Positions 30,756-40,774 of a stretch of DNA of 64,000 bases are shown here, piece after piece (positions within the stretch are counted from its first letter, which is position 1; every line of letters begins with the position of its first letter). The position numbers were made by a program, and so were the translations under genes. The stretch is from Nematopogon swammerdamellus. Its lineage: Eukaryota; Arthropoda; Insecta; Lepidoptera; Adelidae. The DNA lies in assembly GCA_946902875.1 (NCBI GenBank), contig OX336343.1:2704754-2768753 (forward strand), read 5' to 3'. The notes under the pieces were generated by a model, which had not been told where the DNA came from, searched no databases, and saw nothing but the letters and a program-made list of their open reading frames with translations.

Positions 30756-31207
30756 AAAAACCCCCCGACCCTTAAAAAGTCAAAAATAATTTCCGTTTAC
30801 TTACTTAAAGGAGTCGATGGGCCGCTAAGTAAATTCCAGCGCATCTCTGAGTTTTTATTATAATTTATTTACATAGCGGTCCCCCGTAAACGGTAATTAT
30901 TTTTTACTTTTTAAGGGTCGGGTTTTTTAAATTTGTAATTTAGGTTTTATTTCAAGCTTTTTTAAAAAAATCGCATGCAAATCGGTCCATTTTTTAAGAG
31001 AACATTTTTTTGATTACTTACTTACTTGATTATTTGAGATTATATACAAACCTAGCTAACAACCATCCCGATTAAACCACCCTTCCAATAAAAAAAAACC
31101 GCATCCAAATCGGTCCATCCGTTTGGGAGCTACGATGCCATAGACAGACACACCCATACATACACACGTTAAACTTATAACAACCATCTTTTTTCATCGT
31201 GGGTTAA
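30756..31207. mobile_element. CCCGACCC-ended repeat with internal fold-back
   Basis: AAAAACCCCCCGACCCTTAA AAAGTCAAAAATAATT is inverted at 30890-30930 (AATTATTTTTTACTTTTTAA GGGTCGGGTTTTTT). It then continues AAATCGGTCCATTTTTTAAG, a second AAATCGGTCCATCCGTTTGG, GAGCTACGATGCCATAGACA, and ends CATCGTGGGTTAAAAA. I recall this as a common lepidopteran repeat layout; class unresolved. Confidence 0.65.
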
Positions 31208-31270
31208 AAACTAAATACGAATAGAAGAGAATATACTTTATTGTTAAAAAAAAAAACATTTTACTGAAAT

Positions 31271-31930
31271 AAACACAATATCAAGATACTTGAGTGTGGG
31301 GCCAGTACTTAAAAAGAATAGCCCCACTGGATCTCTCCCCGTGCATGTCGTAAAAGGCGACTAAGGGATAAGGACAATATGCCGTGCTAAAGGGCGACAG
31401 GCTCGCCACCTCTCACCTTGGCATGGTACTTCCACCGAGTCATGCAGCAGGTGGGTCTTCGAGCCTTACTTGCTGCTTGATCGATTAAATCTTGGTCAAA
31501 TAATTTGCGAAACGTGGTGGTCGGTGTTGTGCTGTAATTTACCAGAGTTCTTGCAGCACAACACCGATTACTCTGCTTACCCCGATTGTCGGGATTCAGC
31601 GTGTGTGATATGTATGTATGTAAACACAATATCAAGATACTTGAGTGTGGGGCCAGTACTTAAAAAGAATAGCCCCACTGGATCTCTCCCCGTGTATGTC
31701 GTAAAAAGCAACTAAGGGATAAGGACAAGGTGCCGTGCTAAAGGGCTACAGACTAGCCAACTCTCACCCTAGTCACCTTGGCACTCCCACCGAGACACGC
31801 AGCAGATGGGTCTTCGTGCCTTACTTGCTGCTTGATATATCTTGTCCTATACATTGCTGAACGTGGTGGTCGGTGTTGTTCTGTATTTTATAAGAGTACT
31901 TGCAGCACAACACCGATTACTCTGCTTAAA
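31271..31930 (+). mobile_element. Two Z copies in tandem, 351-bp period
   Basis: AAACACAATATCAAGATACT TGAGTGTGGGGCCAG occurs at 31271 and 31622, each followed by a Z element (31286-31621 and 31637-31930). Both lack the usual first bases and begin AGTGTGGGGCC. The second ends early at CTCTGCTTAAAATAC. The shared flank shows tandem duplication rather than two insertions. Confidence 0.85.
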
Positions 31931-31964
31931 ATACTGATTTTAAAAATTCTGCGAGCAATATTTA

Positions 31965-32018
31965 GAATCCTTCAGGATGGACATAGGCTATGAGAGCGAA
32001 GCCGCGGTCAAAAGCCAG
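31965..32018 (+). mobile_element. Helitron-like 3' tip
   Basis: GGACATAGGCTATGAGAGCG, AAGCCGCGGTCAAAAGCCAG T. The terminal CTAG is mutated to CCAG. Confidence 0.55.
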
Positions 32019-32282
32019 TATTTCATAAACACATTTAGACATTTCAATCTTCTAATTTGCATTTAAACGATCGGAACACGCTATATTAATCAAATTTGAC
32101 TACAAGTTACATTAGATAAGCATATTGGTTCGGTTCATCGACCTGGGTGATACGCCAAAAATGTAATTACGATAGACATCGTAACACACGAGCTCATAAC
32201 AGACAATACAGATCGTAAAAACAAAGGTGCTTTAGGCATTCGTGAGATGAGATTTGGATGGTTTTATATATAGAAGAATTTG

Positions 32283-32376
32283 TATATAATTATAACAAAT
32301 TGTGACAAGTTCGTGTGCAGTCTAACTGTCATATGAATGGTCAATAAACTACATATACAACAATACAATACAATAA
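32283..32376 (+). mobile_element. LINE 3' end with AATAC tail
   Basis: ATAACAAATTGTGACAAGTT CGTGTGCAGTC, GGTCAATAAAC and ACAACAATACAATACAATAA. Same family as 37970-38085. Confidence 0.65.
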
Positions 32377-32394
32377 CCGACGAGCATGCATGAA

Positions 32395-32518
32395 GAACAT
32401 TATGGGAGTGAAAGAGGCGGCAGAGGTGTGTCAGGATCGTGGCACGTGGAGATCCGTTGTCTCTGCCTACCCCACCGGGAAACAGGCGTGACGCTATGTA
32501 TGTATGTATGTACAATAC
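32395..32518 (+). mobile_element. LINE 3' end with TATG tail
   Basis: GTGTGTCAGGATCGTGGCAC, GTGGAGATCCGTTGTCTCTG, CCTACCCCACCGGGAAACAG, GCGTGACGC then (TATG)n. A second copy is at 38587-38675. The tail type matches that of Z. Confidence 0.65.
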
Positions 32519-32617
32519 AATACTATTTGCAGGCAGTTTTGATTGCGATCAATTTTTATTTTAAGAATAAGAAGACAAAACTCACTAGCACATTAGAATC
32601 ATGATCAGAGAAGAGAA

Positions 32618-32755
32618 AAAAAAAACAGTCAAGTGAGAGTCGAACTCGCGTGGAGAGGGTTCCGTACCATTCCTTTTTCCGTGAGTACTTTAAGACTTAG
32701 GATTTTCATATAGGTGTTCCTGTAAACTATAAGAGAGGCCGTATACTATTTTTCT
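32618..32755 (+). mobile_element. X-like family, third subfamily
   Basis: CAGTCAAGTGAGAGTCGAAC TCGCG, AGGGTTCCGTACC, GACTTAGGATTTTCATATAG, CTATAAGAGAGGCC. A minus-strand copy is at 47205-47312. Confidence 0.65.
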
Positions 32756-32885
32756 TTTTTTATTATTTTTTTATTTTAGACTCAGTAGTTTCGAAGATAA
32801 GGAAGGGTTCGATTTTCCTGTATTTTCTTTAATATCTTTTAAACAATGCATTTTAAAATAATAAAAAAAATCTGTTTGTATACCT

Positions 32886-33194
32886 CACAGAGCATCAAAT
32901 ACCTACCGCGCGCGCCCCCTACTAGAGACGCCCTAAGCGATAATATTTGAAACCCAAAAACTACACGCAGTGCTGCTAGCGCTTCGTATGTGTGTGTGTG
33001 TGTGCTAGTATCGACACTACACACAAAGAGGAGCAAGTTAGGCACACGCACAAAACGAATGCACACGCACAACACACACAACACACGCACACACATATGT
33101 AAGTCATAGGCCACGCCCACAGGCTTCAACGGCGTTGTAGAGAAGTCGCGCTCAGGGCGCCTCTAGGAGGGGCGCGCGCATTTGATGCTCTGTG
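32886..33194. mobile_element. 309-bp hAT-like element
   Basis: CACAGAGCATCAAAT at the left is exactly inverted at the right (ATTTGATGCTCTGTG), and the similarity extends inward (GCGCGCGCCCC, CTAGAGACGCCC). Flanks are GTATACCT (32878-32885) and GTATTCCT (33195-33202), 7 of 8 identical. The interior carries GT- and CA-rich runs that could also pair. The antisense frame through it is not a gene. Confidence 0.85.
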
Positions 33195-33202
33195 GTATTC
33201 CT

Positions 33203-33589
33203 TATAATGAGCCCTTTTCATTGATATGTAAAATGATCTAATCATGTTCTCTAAAATTGACCCCCAAAATTTAAATTCGTTCATTTACGGTACAAGCCCA
33301 TATGATTGAGTCATCAAACTCTATATTATTATGTACCAAATTTAAACTTTGTTCGTCCAGTGGATTCGGAGAGTATAAGTTGTCACAGACAGACAGACTG
33401 ACGCGCTGGAAGAGGCATGACCCGGTTCGGTGATAAAATAACAGTGTTGTACTGTATATCACGTAAGCCTAATACACTGATATCTATGTAACACAACTAA
33501 CTTAACTGTTTTATTTTAATACCCGACTGTTTTTTTATGTCAATCATTAACAAGATGATGGTCTTATTAACACGTCTTCAGAGACGTGT
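33203..33589. other. No gene; possible dispersed repeat
   Basis: GTCACAGACAGACAGACTG near 33380 resembles the microsatellite part of several lepidopteran repeats. No second copy in view. Confidence 0.35.
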
Positions 33590-33990
33590 TAATCCGATAA
33601 TAAAGTAGACAAATTAAAAATAAAAATTAAAAAATCAAAAGTATAACAGTAGTTGTCCTCTTGGGAGAATTTAATAAAAATAGGTTGACTGGAGAACCTC
33701 TTCCTATTTTGAAGTCTGTTGAAAGTAACCAGCATGATTTTAATATGTATTTCGTTTTGTTAGGATATCGGCCAAGTGCGAGTAGGACTCGCGCACCGAG
33801 ATTTCCGTACCACCACACAATATATTATTTGCGTTTTGCATTTAAAAAAAAAATTGTGTTTTCGTTCATTTATATTTTTATTTTAAATAGTTTTTTAGTT
33901 CTACTTTTTTTGGGAAGTCGGTTTTATGTTTTTTAAAACAGTTTTTTTATTTCACAGTTTTTTTAGTAATTTTTTGCTATTATTAATGTA
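33590..33990 (+). repeat. AAGTCGGTT-type repeat, split by an X head
   Basis: GACTGGAGAACCTCTTCCTA TTTTGAAGTCTG and GGGAAGTCGGTTTTATG, TTTTTAGTAATTTTTTGCTA TTATTAATGTAC match parts of 52460-52880. An X head (ATCGGCCAAGTGCGAGTAGG) sits at 33765-33830. Confidence 0.6.
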
Positions 33991-34004
33991 CCAGGCGGAG
34001 TTAT

Positions 34005-34311
34005 GTCTCCGACTTGCCTGGATTGCTCGCTATACCGGACTAGAGGAGAACACAGACGAGCCTGCTATGCGGCCATCTTACATCCAGTACGGTGGTACCA
34101 ACCCAGTCGGCTACAATTTGAGCCTACCACCTAGTAAGGGGCAAGGGAAGGGACCTATAGTTCACACCGGTTCCGAACGGTGAAGCAGCAGGTGTAGGTA
34201 TGCACGTAAATTTTTCGTTAGAAAAAACTCATTGGTGCACACCGGCCGGATTTGAACCTCGGACCTCTCGCATGAGAATCCGATGCCGAAACCACTCAGC
34301 CACCCGCAATT
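34005..34311 (-). mobile_element. SINE-W, 3' truncated
   Basis: GGATTGCTCGCTATACCGGA, CATCCAGTACGGTGGTACCA, CACCGGTTCCGAACGGTGAA, TTGAACCTCGGACC and CCACTCAGCCACCCGC are the complement of the W body and tRNA-like head. The A-rich 3' tip is lost. Confidence 0.85.
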
Positions 34312-34339
34312 TTTATGATTTCTTGTTTCGCTTTAGAGT

Positions 34340-34995
34340 TAGGGTTGCCAGATGTCCGGTTTTGGCACGTACACTCCGGTTTTCGAAGCCCCTGCCCGGT
34401 AACCAGTAATATGACCAGGTTTTGTCCGGTTTTTTAATTTCCCGCCCGGTAATACTGCAATATTTCTATTCCCGCCATACATAAGCTATTGCTAGGTACA
34501 CTTTGACAGACGAGCGGAATAAATTAGTGATACTTACAGACATTGAAAAGCGAGTTATGCATTTCAAAATTTCACATACTTGCACCACATTTAAGGAGGA
34601 TAAATGATGTCTTAATTTTGCATGTCTTACTTAGTATATTTTATTCTGCATAAGTATTTGCGTTTTTTATTTGAGTAAAGAGATACAGAAATTCACTTAC
34701 TTTTCAAGTTTTATATTTAATTCGCCGGGTTTTTAAAAAGGATTGATAAACAAAAATATTTTAGAATAGGTAGGCAAGTCTTTAATTAGTTCTAAAATCA
34801 TACTACTGTTACCTCCGAGTATACATATATTGATTTAGTTGTACTATGATGACTTGTTTGTGTTGTGACTTAAGTATGAATAAAACTTTCTTTCTTAACA
34901 TTTCATGTGTAAACAAAAATCTAAACAAAATTCTCTAATTAATAATTGAGTTTTTGGTTGTCCGTTTTTTTATTGGCGAACATCTGGCAACCCTA
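34340..34995. mobile_element. 656-bp hAT-like element with exact 8-bp duplication
   Basis: TTTAGAGT lies on both sides (34332-34339 and 34996-35003). The ends TAGGGTTGCCAGATG and CATCTGGCAACCCTA are perfect inverted repeats. Inside the left end are TGTCCGGTTTT repeats. GGGTTGCCAGA tips are typical of an insect hAT group. Another member, interrupted by SINE-Y, is at 53018-53763. No transposase frame. Confidence 0.9.
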
Positions 34996-35089
34996 TTTAG
35001 AGTTTGCACTATAATCAATCACACAAAATTTGACGCTTGTATGTTTACCCTTTTTAGGAAATTGCAAAAAAAAACACATACACATAAAA

Positions 35090-35250
35090 AACTGGTTTCT
35101 TGCATGGGGACCCATTACATTTATTACTTGTTAGGATATCCGCCATAATAATACGTATTGGGTGAAAATCGGCTACCTAGAGATATACCCCTTTAAAGGT
35201 AGGACAGACGGCGGCGTAGGCTTAGTAAAAGGGTCCCGTACCGTACGGAA
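35090..35250 (+). mobile_element. X-family 3' half
   Basis: TTTCTTGCATGGGGACCCAT, TATCCGCCATAATAATACG, GGCGTAGGCTTAGTAAAAGG and TACGGAACCCTAAAAA. Immediately followed by a complete X copy. Confidence 0.8.
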
Positions 35251-35254
35251 CCCT

Positions 35255-35646
35255 AAAAACCGGCCAAGTGCGAGTCGAACTCGCGCACCGAGGGTCCCGT
35301 ATCGCCATGTCATGGTTAGCGCCACTCACGCCATCTGTGGCGTGTTTTATGAAATGCTTCATAATAGTTAAAATTCATGATTAGTTTAATGCTACATACT
35401 GTTTTCTGTAGATGGCGAGCATACACTTTTTATTGTATGGGGATCCCAGTGAATTTTTTACTTTTTCTTAATTTTATTATTTGTTGTTATATCGGCCATA
35501 ATAACACATTCTGTGAAAATTTCAACGGGCTACCTATTACGGTTCAAGAGATACAGCTCTCGGACAGACAGACGGACAGGCAGACATACAGACAGACGGC
35601 GTAGGCTTAGTAATAGGGTCCCGTACCGGATACGGAACCCTAAAAA
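35255..35646 (+). mobile_element. X-family element, full length
   Basis: CCGGCCAAGTGCGAGTCGAA to GATACGGAACCCTAAAAA with all internal landmarks. Directly abuts the 3' end of the preceding X copy, in the same orientation. Confidence 0.85.
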
Positions 35647-36021
35647 GAACATTGTTTTAACTTTTTGCTTATTGAAAAAGCTATTTTATTTATAGCCGAT
35701 TAATATGAGATTAATATGGCTCTTAAACAACCGTTTGGATTATACTGTGTTCCTGCCTTTACAAGTGCCTTGCCAGGGTATTTAGTCCCGCTACATAGAT
35801 TAGATATAACTGGATGAATAGATGAATAGATGAACCAACATTCAAAATAAAATTATCTTTAATTAAAACATTAGAAAGAATATTACATGAACACACGCAA
35901 TGCTATAATGGTTTTCAATCAATTTTGTTTTGTTTTTTTTTTTTTTGCAAATGAAATACTGTTACTTAATTTGTGTGTCACGATGTTATAAAGGCCCATT
36001 ATAATCAACTATCGACTTTAG

Positions 36022-36470
36022 GTTGGACTCGATCCAGCGTACTGTGTGGCGTCGGTACTTAATAAAAATAGTCCCACTGCATATCTCACCGTGCATGTCG
36101 TAAAAGGCGACTAAGGGATAAGGACAAGATGCCGTGCATACGGGCGACAGGCTAGCCACCTCTCACCTTGGCGCGGTCTTTCCACCTAGTTATGCAGCAG
36201 GTGGGCCTTCGTGCCTTTACTTGCTGCCTGATAGTTATCTTGTCCGAATACTTTGCTGAACGTGGTGGTCGGTGTTGTGCTGTAATTTACCAGATTACTT
36301 GCAGCACAACACCGATTACTCTGCTTACCCCGATTATCGGGATACGGCGTGTGGTGTGTGTGTCGATCCAGCGTCGAGCCGTGCGACTAGTGGATGACCC
36401 CGACGACGTGTCCAGCGGTCTAGAACCACTGCAACTTCATAGGGATGTCGGCGCGCCGCCCTAAGCACAG
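36022..36470 (+). pseudogene. LINE reverse transcriptase fragment split by Z
   Basis: After the Z insertion the frame reads SIQRRAVRLVDDP, then LEPLQLHRDVGAPP and stop. The bases before Z (TTGGACTCGATCCAGCG) encode the lead-in to the same block. QRRAVR-x-V-x-x-P...L-x-L-x-RDV-x is a conserved stretch near the C terminus of Jockey/CR1-type LINE RT. The fragment ends at a SINE-W copy. Confidence 0.7.
36041..36362 (+). mobile_element. Z retroposon inside a LINE, 12-bp target duplication
   Basis: TCGATCCAGCGT lies on both sides (36029-36040 and 36363-36374). Z begins ACTGTGTGGCGTCGG and ends GATACGGCGTGTGGTGTGTG. Together with the copy at 20447-20776 this fixes the Z 5' end at AC-GTGTGG. Confidence 0.85.
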
Positions 36471-36488
36471 ATGAAATAAAACTTACAA

Positions 36489-36957
36489 GCCCTAGGTCCC
36501 TTCCCTTGCCCCTTACTTGGTTTTTTTTATGGACGACCGGCACGGGTGGCTGTGCCCAAAAGTTCAAAGGAAGATTAAAGACAGCCAATAACACCACTTC
36601 TCGCGTAGCCACGCCCAGAGAGGCGCCATGCCAGCTACAAGGCGGACAAAGAGGCCGTTGTCTAATTTATTGACACACCTTGTGAAGACTCCCAGGTTAT
36701 AGGTGGTGGGGAACACACTCGCCAGAAGTCCGTTCCATATTTGGTGGTAGGCTCAAATTGTAGCCGACTGGGTTGCTACCAACGTACTGGATGTACGACG
36801 GCCGCATAGCGGCCTCGTCTGTGTTCTCCTCTAGTCCAGTATAGCCTGCAATCCAAAGGGAAGTCTCCGATATGGGATCTACGTTCTCGGAGGTGATATT
36901 GGTTGGTCGGAGCATGTGCTTTGACTCCACTGACTCAGTCACCCATAGCGTATTAAA
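36489..36957 (+). mobile_element. SINE-W body, interrupted
   Basis: CCCTAGGTCCCTTCCCTTGC CCCTTACTTGG, then a 220-bp insertion, then TTGGTGGTAGGCTCAAATTG to TCACCCATAGCGTATTAAA. TTGG is present on both sides of the insertion. Confidence 0.8.
36521..36740 (-). mobile_element. LINE 3' end (SINE-W partner type)
   Basis: On the minus strand it ends GGCACAGCCACCCGTGCCGG TCGTCCATAAAAAAAA and contains GCGCCTCTCTGGGCGTGGCT. A coding copy is at 62613-62850. Its end resembles the SINE-W end (CTCAGCCACCCATACCGGAT TACATAAA). Confidence 0.7.
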
Positions 36958-37324
36958 GCCTGACTTATTCAGAGTTCCCAGGTTAAAGTTAACATACAGT
37001 TATATCGGCAATGGTAGACAATGGTTATTTTATGCTGTGTTGCCACACGAAAACTAAATTCGAGTTTTAGTTTAGTTCGCGGTTGATGTGGCACTCCGAA
37101 TAGACAAGAATGTTATGTTCGTTTTATATCAAATACAAGTGTTAAGTTATACCGATCTAGTCCTCGTTTAACCGCGTGACTCTGAATAAGGCAGTAAGTT
37201 GTTCTATAGATTGTTTCATGAGGAGTGCTAGGAGGAGCTGATTGACACGATTCCTCCGTCCACTTTCCACCCCCGCCCAACGCGCACTGGGCGTGCTAAT
37301 ATTTAAGAATTTATGACGTGACGG

Positions 37325-37950
37325 CAGTTAACTTTCTGCATACGAAATCGTCTTTCGGCATTTATGTTTTTTACCCCCCTAAACCTTATTTTACAATTAT
37401 GTTTATGTTGTAACAAGCTGTGCCCGCGGCTCCACCCGCTCTCATATTTCACTTCACTGCTAACCTCATAAGCCATTTAGCGTGATAGTAAGTAGCCTAT
37501 AGTTGATGGGAAGAATCAAGCTATCCGTATAATTTTGTTTTATTAAAATCGGTTTAGTGGTTCTCGAGTTATAAGCGGACAGACAGACACTCAGACAGAC
37601 AGAAAGCAGACGTTGGATTTTATTATAGGTAAGGAAGGAAGGATAAGGACACAGTCGAATCTACGTTCCTGTATTTTTATTTTTTGAATATAATATAGGT
37701 AAAGTGATGTCTGAATAAAGCATAATGAACTTCATGACTTCAAAAAAATAAAATGTTTTCGGTCGAAATACAAATTTTTAGCTCCGGTGTTGTACATTTT
37801 ATCTAAAGAAAAAAATCACGCGAACGTAGATTGGACTGTCCTTAAGACAAGAAAAAAAAATGTAAAAATCGGACAAGGTTTAGGGGGCTAGAAAACATAA
37901 ATTCGAAAACAGAAATAGAAAGCCGATTTCGTATAAAAATATGTTTAAAA
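37325..37950. mobile_element. Inverted-repeat element (P family), split by Helitron-like DNA
   Basis: ACGAAATCGTCTTTCGGCAT TTATGTTTTTTACCCCCCTA AACCTTA at the left is inverted at 37870-37945 (TAGGGGGCTAGAAAACATAA … CCGATTTCGTAT). An inner inverted pair, GGACACAGTCGAATCTACGT and GTAGATTGGACTGTCC, spans 37660-37845. Related pieces are at 61380-61450 and 61760-61860. No coding frame. Confidence 0.65.
37423..37633 (-). mobile_element. Helitron-like fragment
   Basis: GCTGTGCCCGCGGCTCCACC CGC, CGGTTTAGTGGTTCTCGAGT TATAAG, an ACAGACAGACA microsatellite and TTTATTATAGGTA. Ends are not precisely defined. Confidence 0.55.
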
Positions 37951-37969
37951 AAAAATACCCTGCGAAGTT

Positions 37970-38085
37970 TCTTGTCGGTTCTTCTTCGTGGGTGTAATCG
38001 AACCGGATAGAACAAATTGTGACAAGTTCGAGCGCAGTATAACTGCCATAAGAATGATCAATAAACAATACAATACAATACAATA
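37970..38085 (+). mobile_element. LINE 3' end with AATAC tail
   Basis: CTTCTTCGTGGGTGTAATCG, GATAGAACAAATTGTGACAA, GATCAATAAACAATACAATA CAATACAATA. The AATAAA-like signal sits directly before the tail. Confidence 0.7.
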
Positions 38086-38175
38086 TGGAAAAAGTTAACT
38101 TCCGTTTCGTCTTAACTTGTGCACACGCAATGCTAAACGATTTTAAATCCATATTTTTTTTTACAAATGAATAAG

Positions 38176-38570
38176 TGTCAGACTGGATAGCTCAGTAGTG
38201 CGGTCGGTCGAACGTTGTTAAGCAACCCTGAGCGCGGCCAGTACTTGGATGGGTGACCGCTCGACCGTTGGAGGCTGGAGACCGTGGTACGGATTCCACG
38301 TAAAACTGTAGGTCCATTCCCTTGTTACCTTACTAGGTGATAGGGTTTATCCCGCCCGGGTTGATACCATAGCACTGAATGAAACGTCGGTCGAAACGGC
38401 TATGTAAATAGTTCGTATTTTCTGTCCAGTTCATCGTAGCCGACATGAAATGAAGGGAAGCACTGACATGGCACCTAGTTCACCCGGTGTTATGGGCTGA
38501 CATCGCGGATGTTGTAGGTGATGTAGCCAACCGTGTCAATTTCCATAAAAAATAAATAAATAAAGTGTGT
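38176..38570 (+). mobile_element. SINE-Y, full length, tRNA/5S head
   Basis: GTCAGACTGGATAGCTCAGT, TTAAGCAACCCTGAGCGCGG, AGTACTTGGATGGGTGACCG, CGACCGTTGGAGGCTGG then GGTACGGATTCC in place of the consensus B box GGTTCGGATTCC. Complete body and A-rich end. Confidence 0.9.
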
Positions 38571-38586
38571 AATAAATAATCATCTC

Positions 38587-38675
38587 TCGAGGTGTGTCAG
38601 GATCGTGGCACGTGGAGATCCATTGTCTCTGCCTACCCCACCGGGAAACAGGCGTGACGCTATTTATGTATGTAA
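38587..38675 (+). mobile_element. LINE 3' end with TATG tail
   Basis: GAGGTGTGTCAGGATCGTGG to GCGTGACGCTATTTATGTAT GTAA; nearly identical to 32425-32515. Confidence 0.7.
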
Positions 38676-39044
38676 TAGTCACTGTCGCACGCTCTGTGCG
38701 ACAGAGACGACGCTCTAAAACCGGTTATTCTCTTTCTAAAGGTCGATATTCATTATTTATCGCCGCTTACTGTACACGGTTTATCGGAACCAGAGATTAA
38801 AGACACCAGTGCCGCAGAGCAAGGTATTGTTGCATACCTGTGCTCTGCGACCTCAAGATTGCAAGATACCGCGCCATTTTGAATCGCCGGATGAACCGCG
38901 CATCTCCCGATAGCATCAAGTGTACCAACTGCTGTCTCTCAGATGCTCCGAGAGCCGTATCATTGCATGCGAAGAGGTGTCTGGTCCAATTTGCTCAGAT
39001 CTTGATAAGCCGCTTGATTAATTTGATGTATATTACTTATAGTT
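38676..39044. other. No recognised gene
   Basis: A plus-strand frame from 38840 contains ARYRAILNRRMNRASPDS and two CXNCC-type cysteines, but it runs into the Z insertion and I recognise no family. Could be LINE-derived. Confidence 0.35.
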
Positions 39045-39225
39045 ACCGTGTGGGGCCGGTACTTAAAAAGAATAGCCCCACCCACTGCATCTCTCCCCAT
39101 GCATGTCGTAAAAGACGACTAAGGGATAAGGACAAGATGCCGTGCTAAAGGGCGACCGGGCGCCACCTCTCACCTTGGCACGGTACTTCCACCGAGTCAT
39201 GCATCAGGTGGGTCTGTCTTCGTGC
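39045..39225 (+). mobile_element. Z retroposon, 3' truncated
   Basis: ACCGTGTGGGGCCGGTACTT to CATCAGGTGGGTCTGTCTTC GTGCC, where LINE coding sequence begins. A 4-bp CCCA duplication follows GCCCC. Confidence 0.8.
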
Positions 39226-39251
39226 CTTCAGAGCAACAGAAGAATATTTGA

Positions 39252-39950
39252 TTGGCAAAACCCCACTTACTGTTCTTGACGGAGACTCAAATCTGCCAGC
39301 CTGCAGACTCCACCGACCTCAACATTCCTGGGTACACTCTATTCCAACGTTTTATACCCAAGAGCGGTGTCTGCTTGTATGGTCGATCTGACGTCTCCGT
39401 CAAGAGACTTTGCCATGTTGAAGACTCCCGCTTTTTTTTTTTTATGTAATCCGGTATGGGTGGCTGAGTCAGAGGGGCCAAAGCACATGCTCTGACTAGC
39501 CAATGTCACCTCCGAGAAGGTAGGTGCCATACCGGAGACTTCCCTGGATTGCTGGCTATACTGGACTAGAGGAGAACACAACCGAGGTTGCTATGCGGCC
39601 ATCTTACATCCAGTACGGTGGTACCAACCCAGTCGGCTACAATTTGAGCCTACCACCTAGTAAGGGGCAAGGGAAGGGACCTACAGTTTTACACCGGTTC
39701 CGAATGGTGAAGCAGCGGGTGTAGGTATGCACGTAAATTTTTTCGTCAGAAAAAACTCATTGGTACACGCCGACGGATTCGAACCTCGGATCTCCCGCAT
39801 GAGAAGCCGATGCCCAAACCATTCGGCCACCCGCCGCTTCCCCGTGATATGGGTCGTCCGTGTGAATCTACCACATGTGGTTAGAATTTATGCGGTAGAA
39901 TATATCCCTGAAGTTACGAAACCCTATCCTGAAACACCATGTATAATATA
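39252..39950 (+). pseudogene. LINE endonuclease-domain remnant split by SINE-W
   Basis: Left part (39252-39430): PHLLFLTETQICQPADSTDL, NIPGYTLFQRF, SGVCLYGR. Right part (39838-39950), in another frame relative to the left: VIWVVRVNLPHVVRIYAVEY. LLFLTETQ, PGY-x-L and the WVRV-LPH-x-RIYA strand are conserved in the APE-type endonuclease of Jockey/CR1-type LINEs. The domain is broken by the SINE and truncated on both sides, so it is inactive. Confidence 0.75.
39431..39837 (-). mobile_element. SINE-W, full length, inside a LINE
   Basis: A T run, TATGTAATCCGGTATGGGTG, the full W body, then the head complement (GGATTCGAACCTCGG, CCATTCGGCCACCCGCCGC). The endonuclease frame resumes right after it. 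CCGCTT is found near both edges, but the exact target duplication is blurred by the T run. Confidence 0.85.
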
Positions 39951-40286
39951 AGCTATAGGTACTAGAAATAGAGATAATAATAGATAATTAGGCATTGTTG
40001 AAATTACGTCCTCTCTCAAAATATATTAAGACAAGGTGAACTTGCGGCCACCAACTTCCTTAGTAAACAAAAATCTTTAACGATCTAATAAAATCATTAC
40101 GGTGCGGAAAATCATCAACACAGACGCATGAAGTCATTGATAATGACGGGCGCGTGTCGGTCGTGAGAATCGTGATTTTCGTCTGAAGGGAAAATTTAAT
40201 CATTGCGATCATTATCATCATCCTGATGATTTACGATCATCGGGATCGTCATCGGGTCAAGGAAATTGATGTGGTCGTCAGGATGA
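39951..40286. other. No gene; ATC/GAT-rich patch
   Basis: 40185-40287 is rich in ATCATC and GATGAT with short self-complementary runs (CATCATCCTGATGATT). The rest is unassigned. Confidence 0.45.
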
Positions 40287-40651
40287 TTTTTTTTATGGAA
40301 GCTGACACGTTTGGCTACATCACCTACAACATCCGCGATGTCAGCCCATAACACCGGGTGAACTAGGTGCCACGTCAGTACTTCCCTTCATTTGATGTCG
40401 GCTACACTGAACTGGACGAAAACACGAGCTTTTTACATAGCCGTTCCGACCGACGTTTAAATTCAGTGCGGTGGTATCAACCCGGGCGGAATAAACCCTA
40501 CCACCTAGTAAGTTAAGAATGGAAGTGACCTACAGTTTTACGTGAAATCCAAACCACGGTCAGCCTCCAACGGTCGAGCGGTCACCCATCCAAGTACTGA
40601 CCGCGCCCAGGTGTGCAGTCGACTGATCGCACCACTGAGCTACCGAGGTTG
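40287..40651 (-). mobile_element. SINE-Y, head partly rearranged
   Basis: T run, complement of the Y 3' end and body, then CATCCAAGTACTGACCGCGC CCAG. TTAAGCAAC is lost and replaced by GTGTGCAGTCG. A box complement CACCACTGAGCTACCGAGG is kept. Confidence 0.85.
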
Positions 40652-40774
40652 AATTTTTTTTTTAGGGTTTCGTGTCAAATGTGGTAATCAACATTTATTT
40701 GTGAACCTATAGAACTGATAAACTTTTTAAAGTCTCTTTTAAACGAATTTTGAAAAATATAACATAGGCAAGGA

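Noticed and set aside
29956..31635. Minus-strand frames with CCAARALKNCKTTSTTTFNKL-like peptides
   Set aside because: They are antisense to Z retroposon copies and recur wherever Z does.
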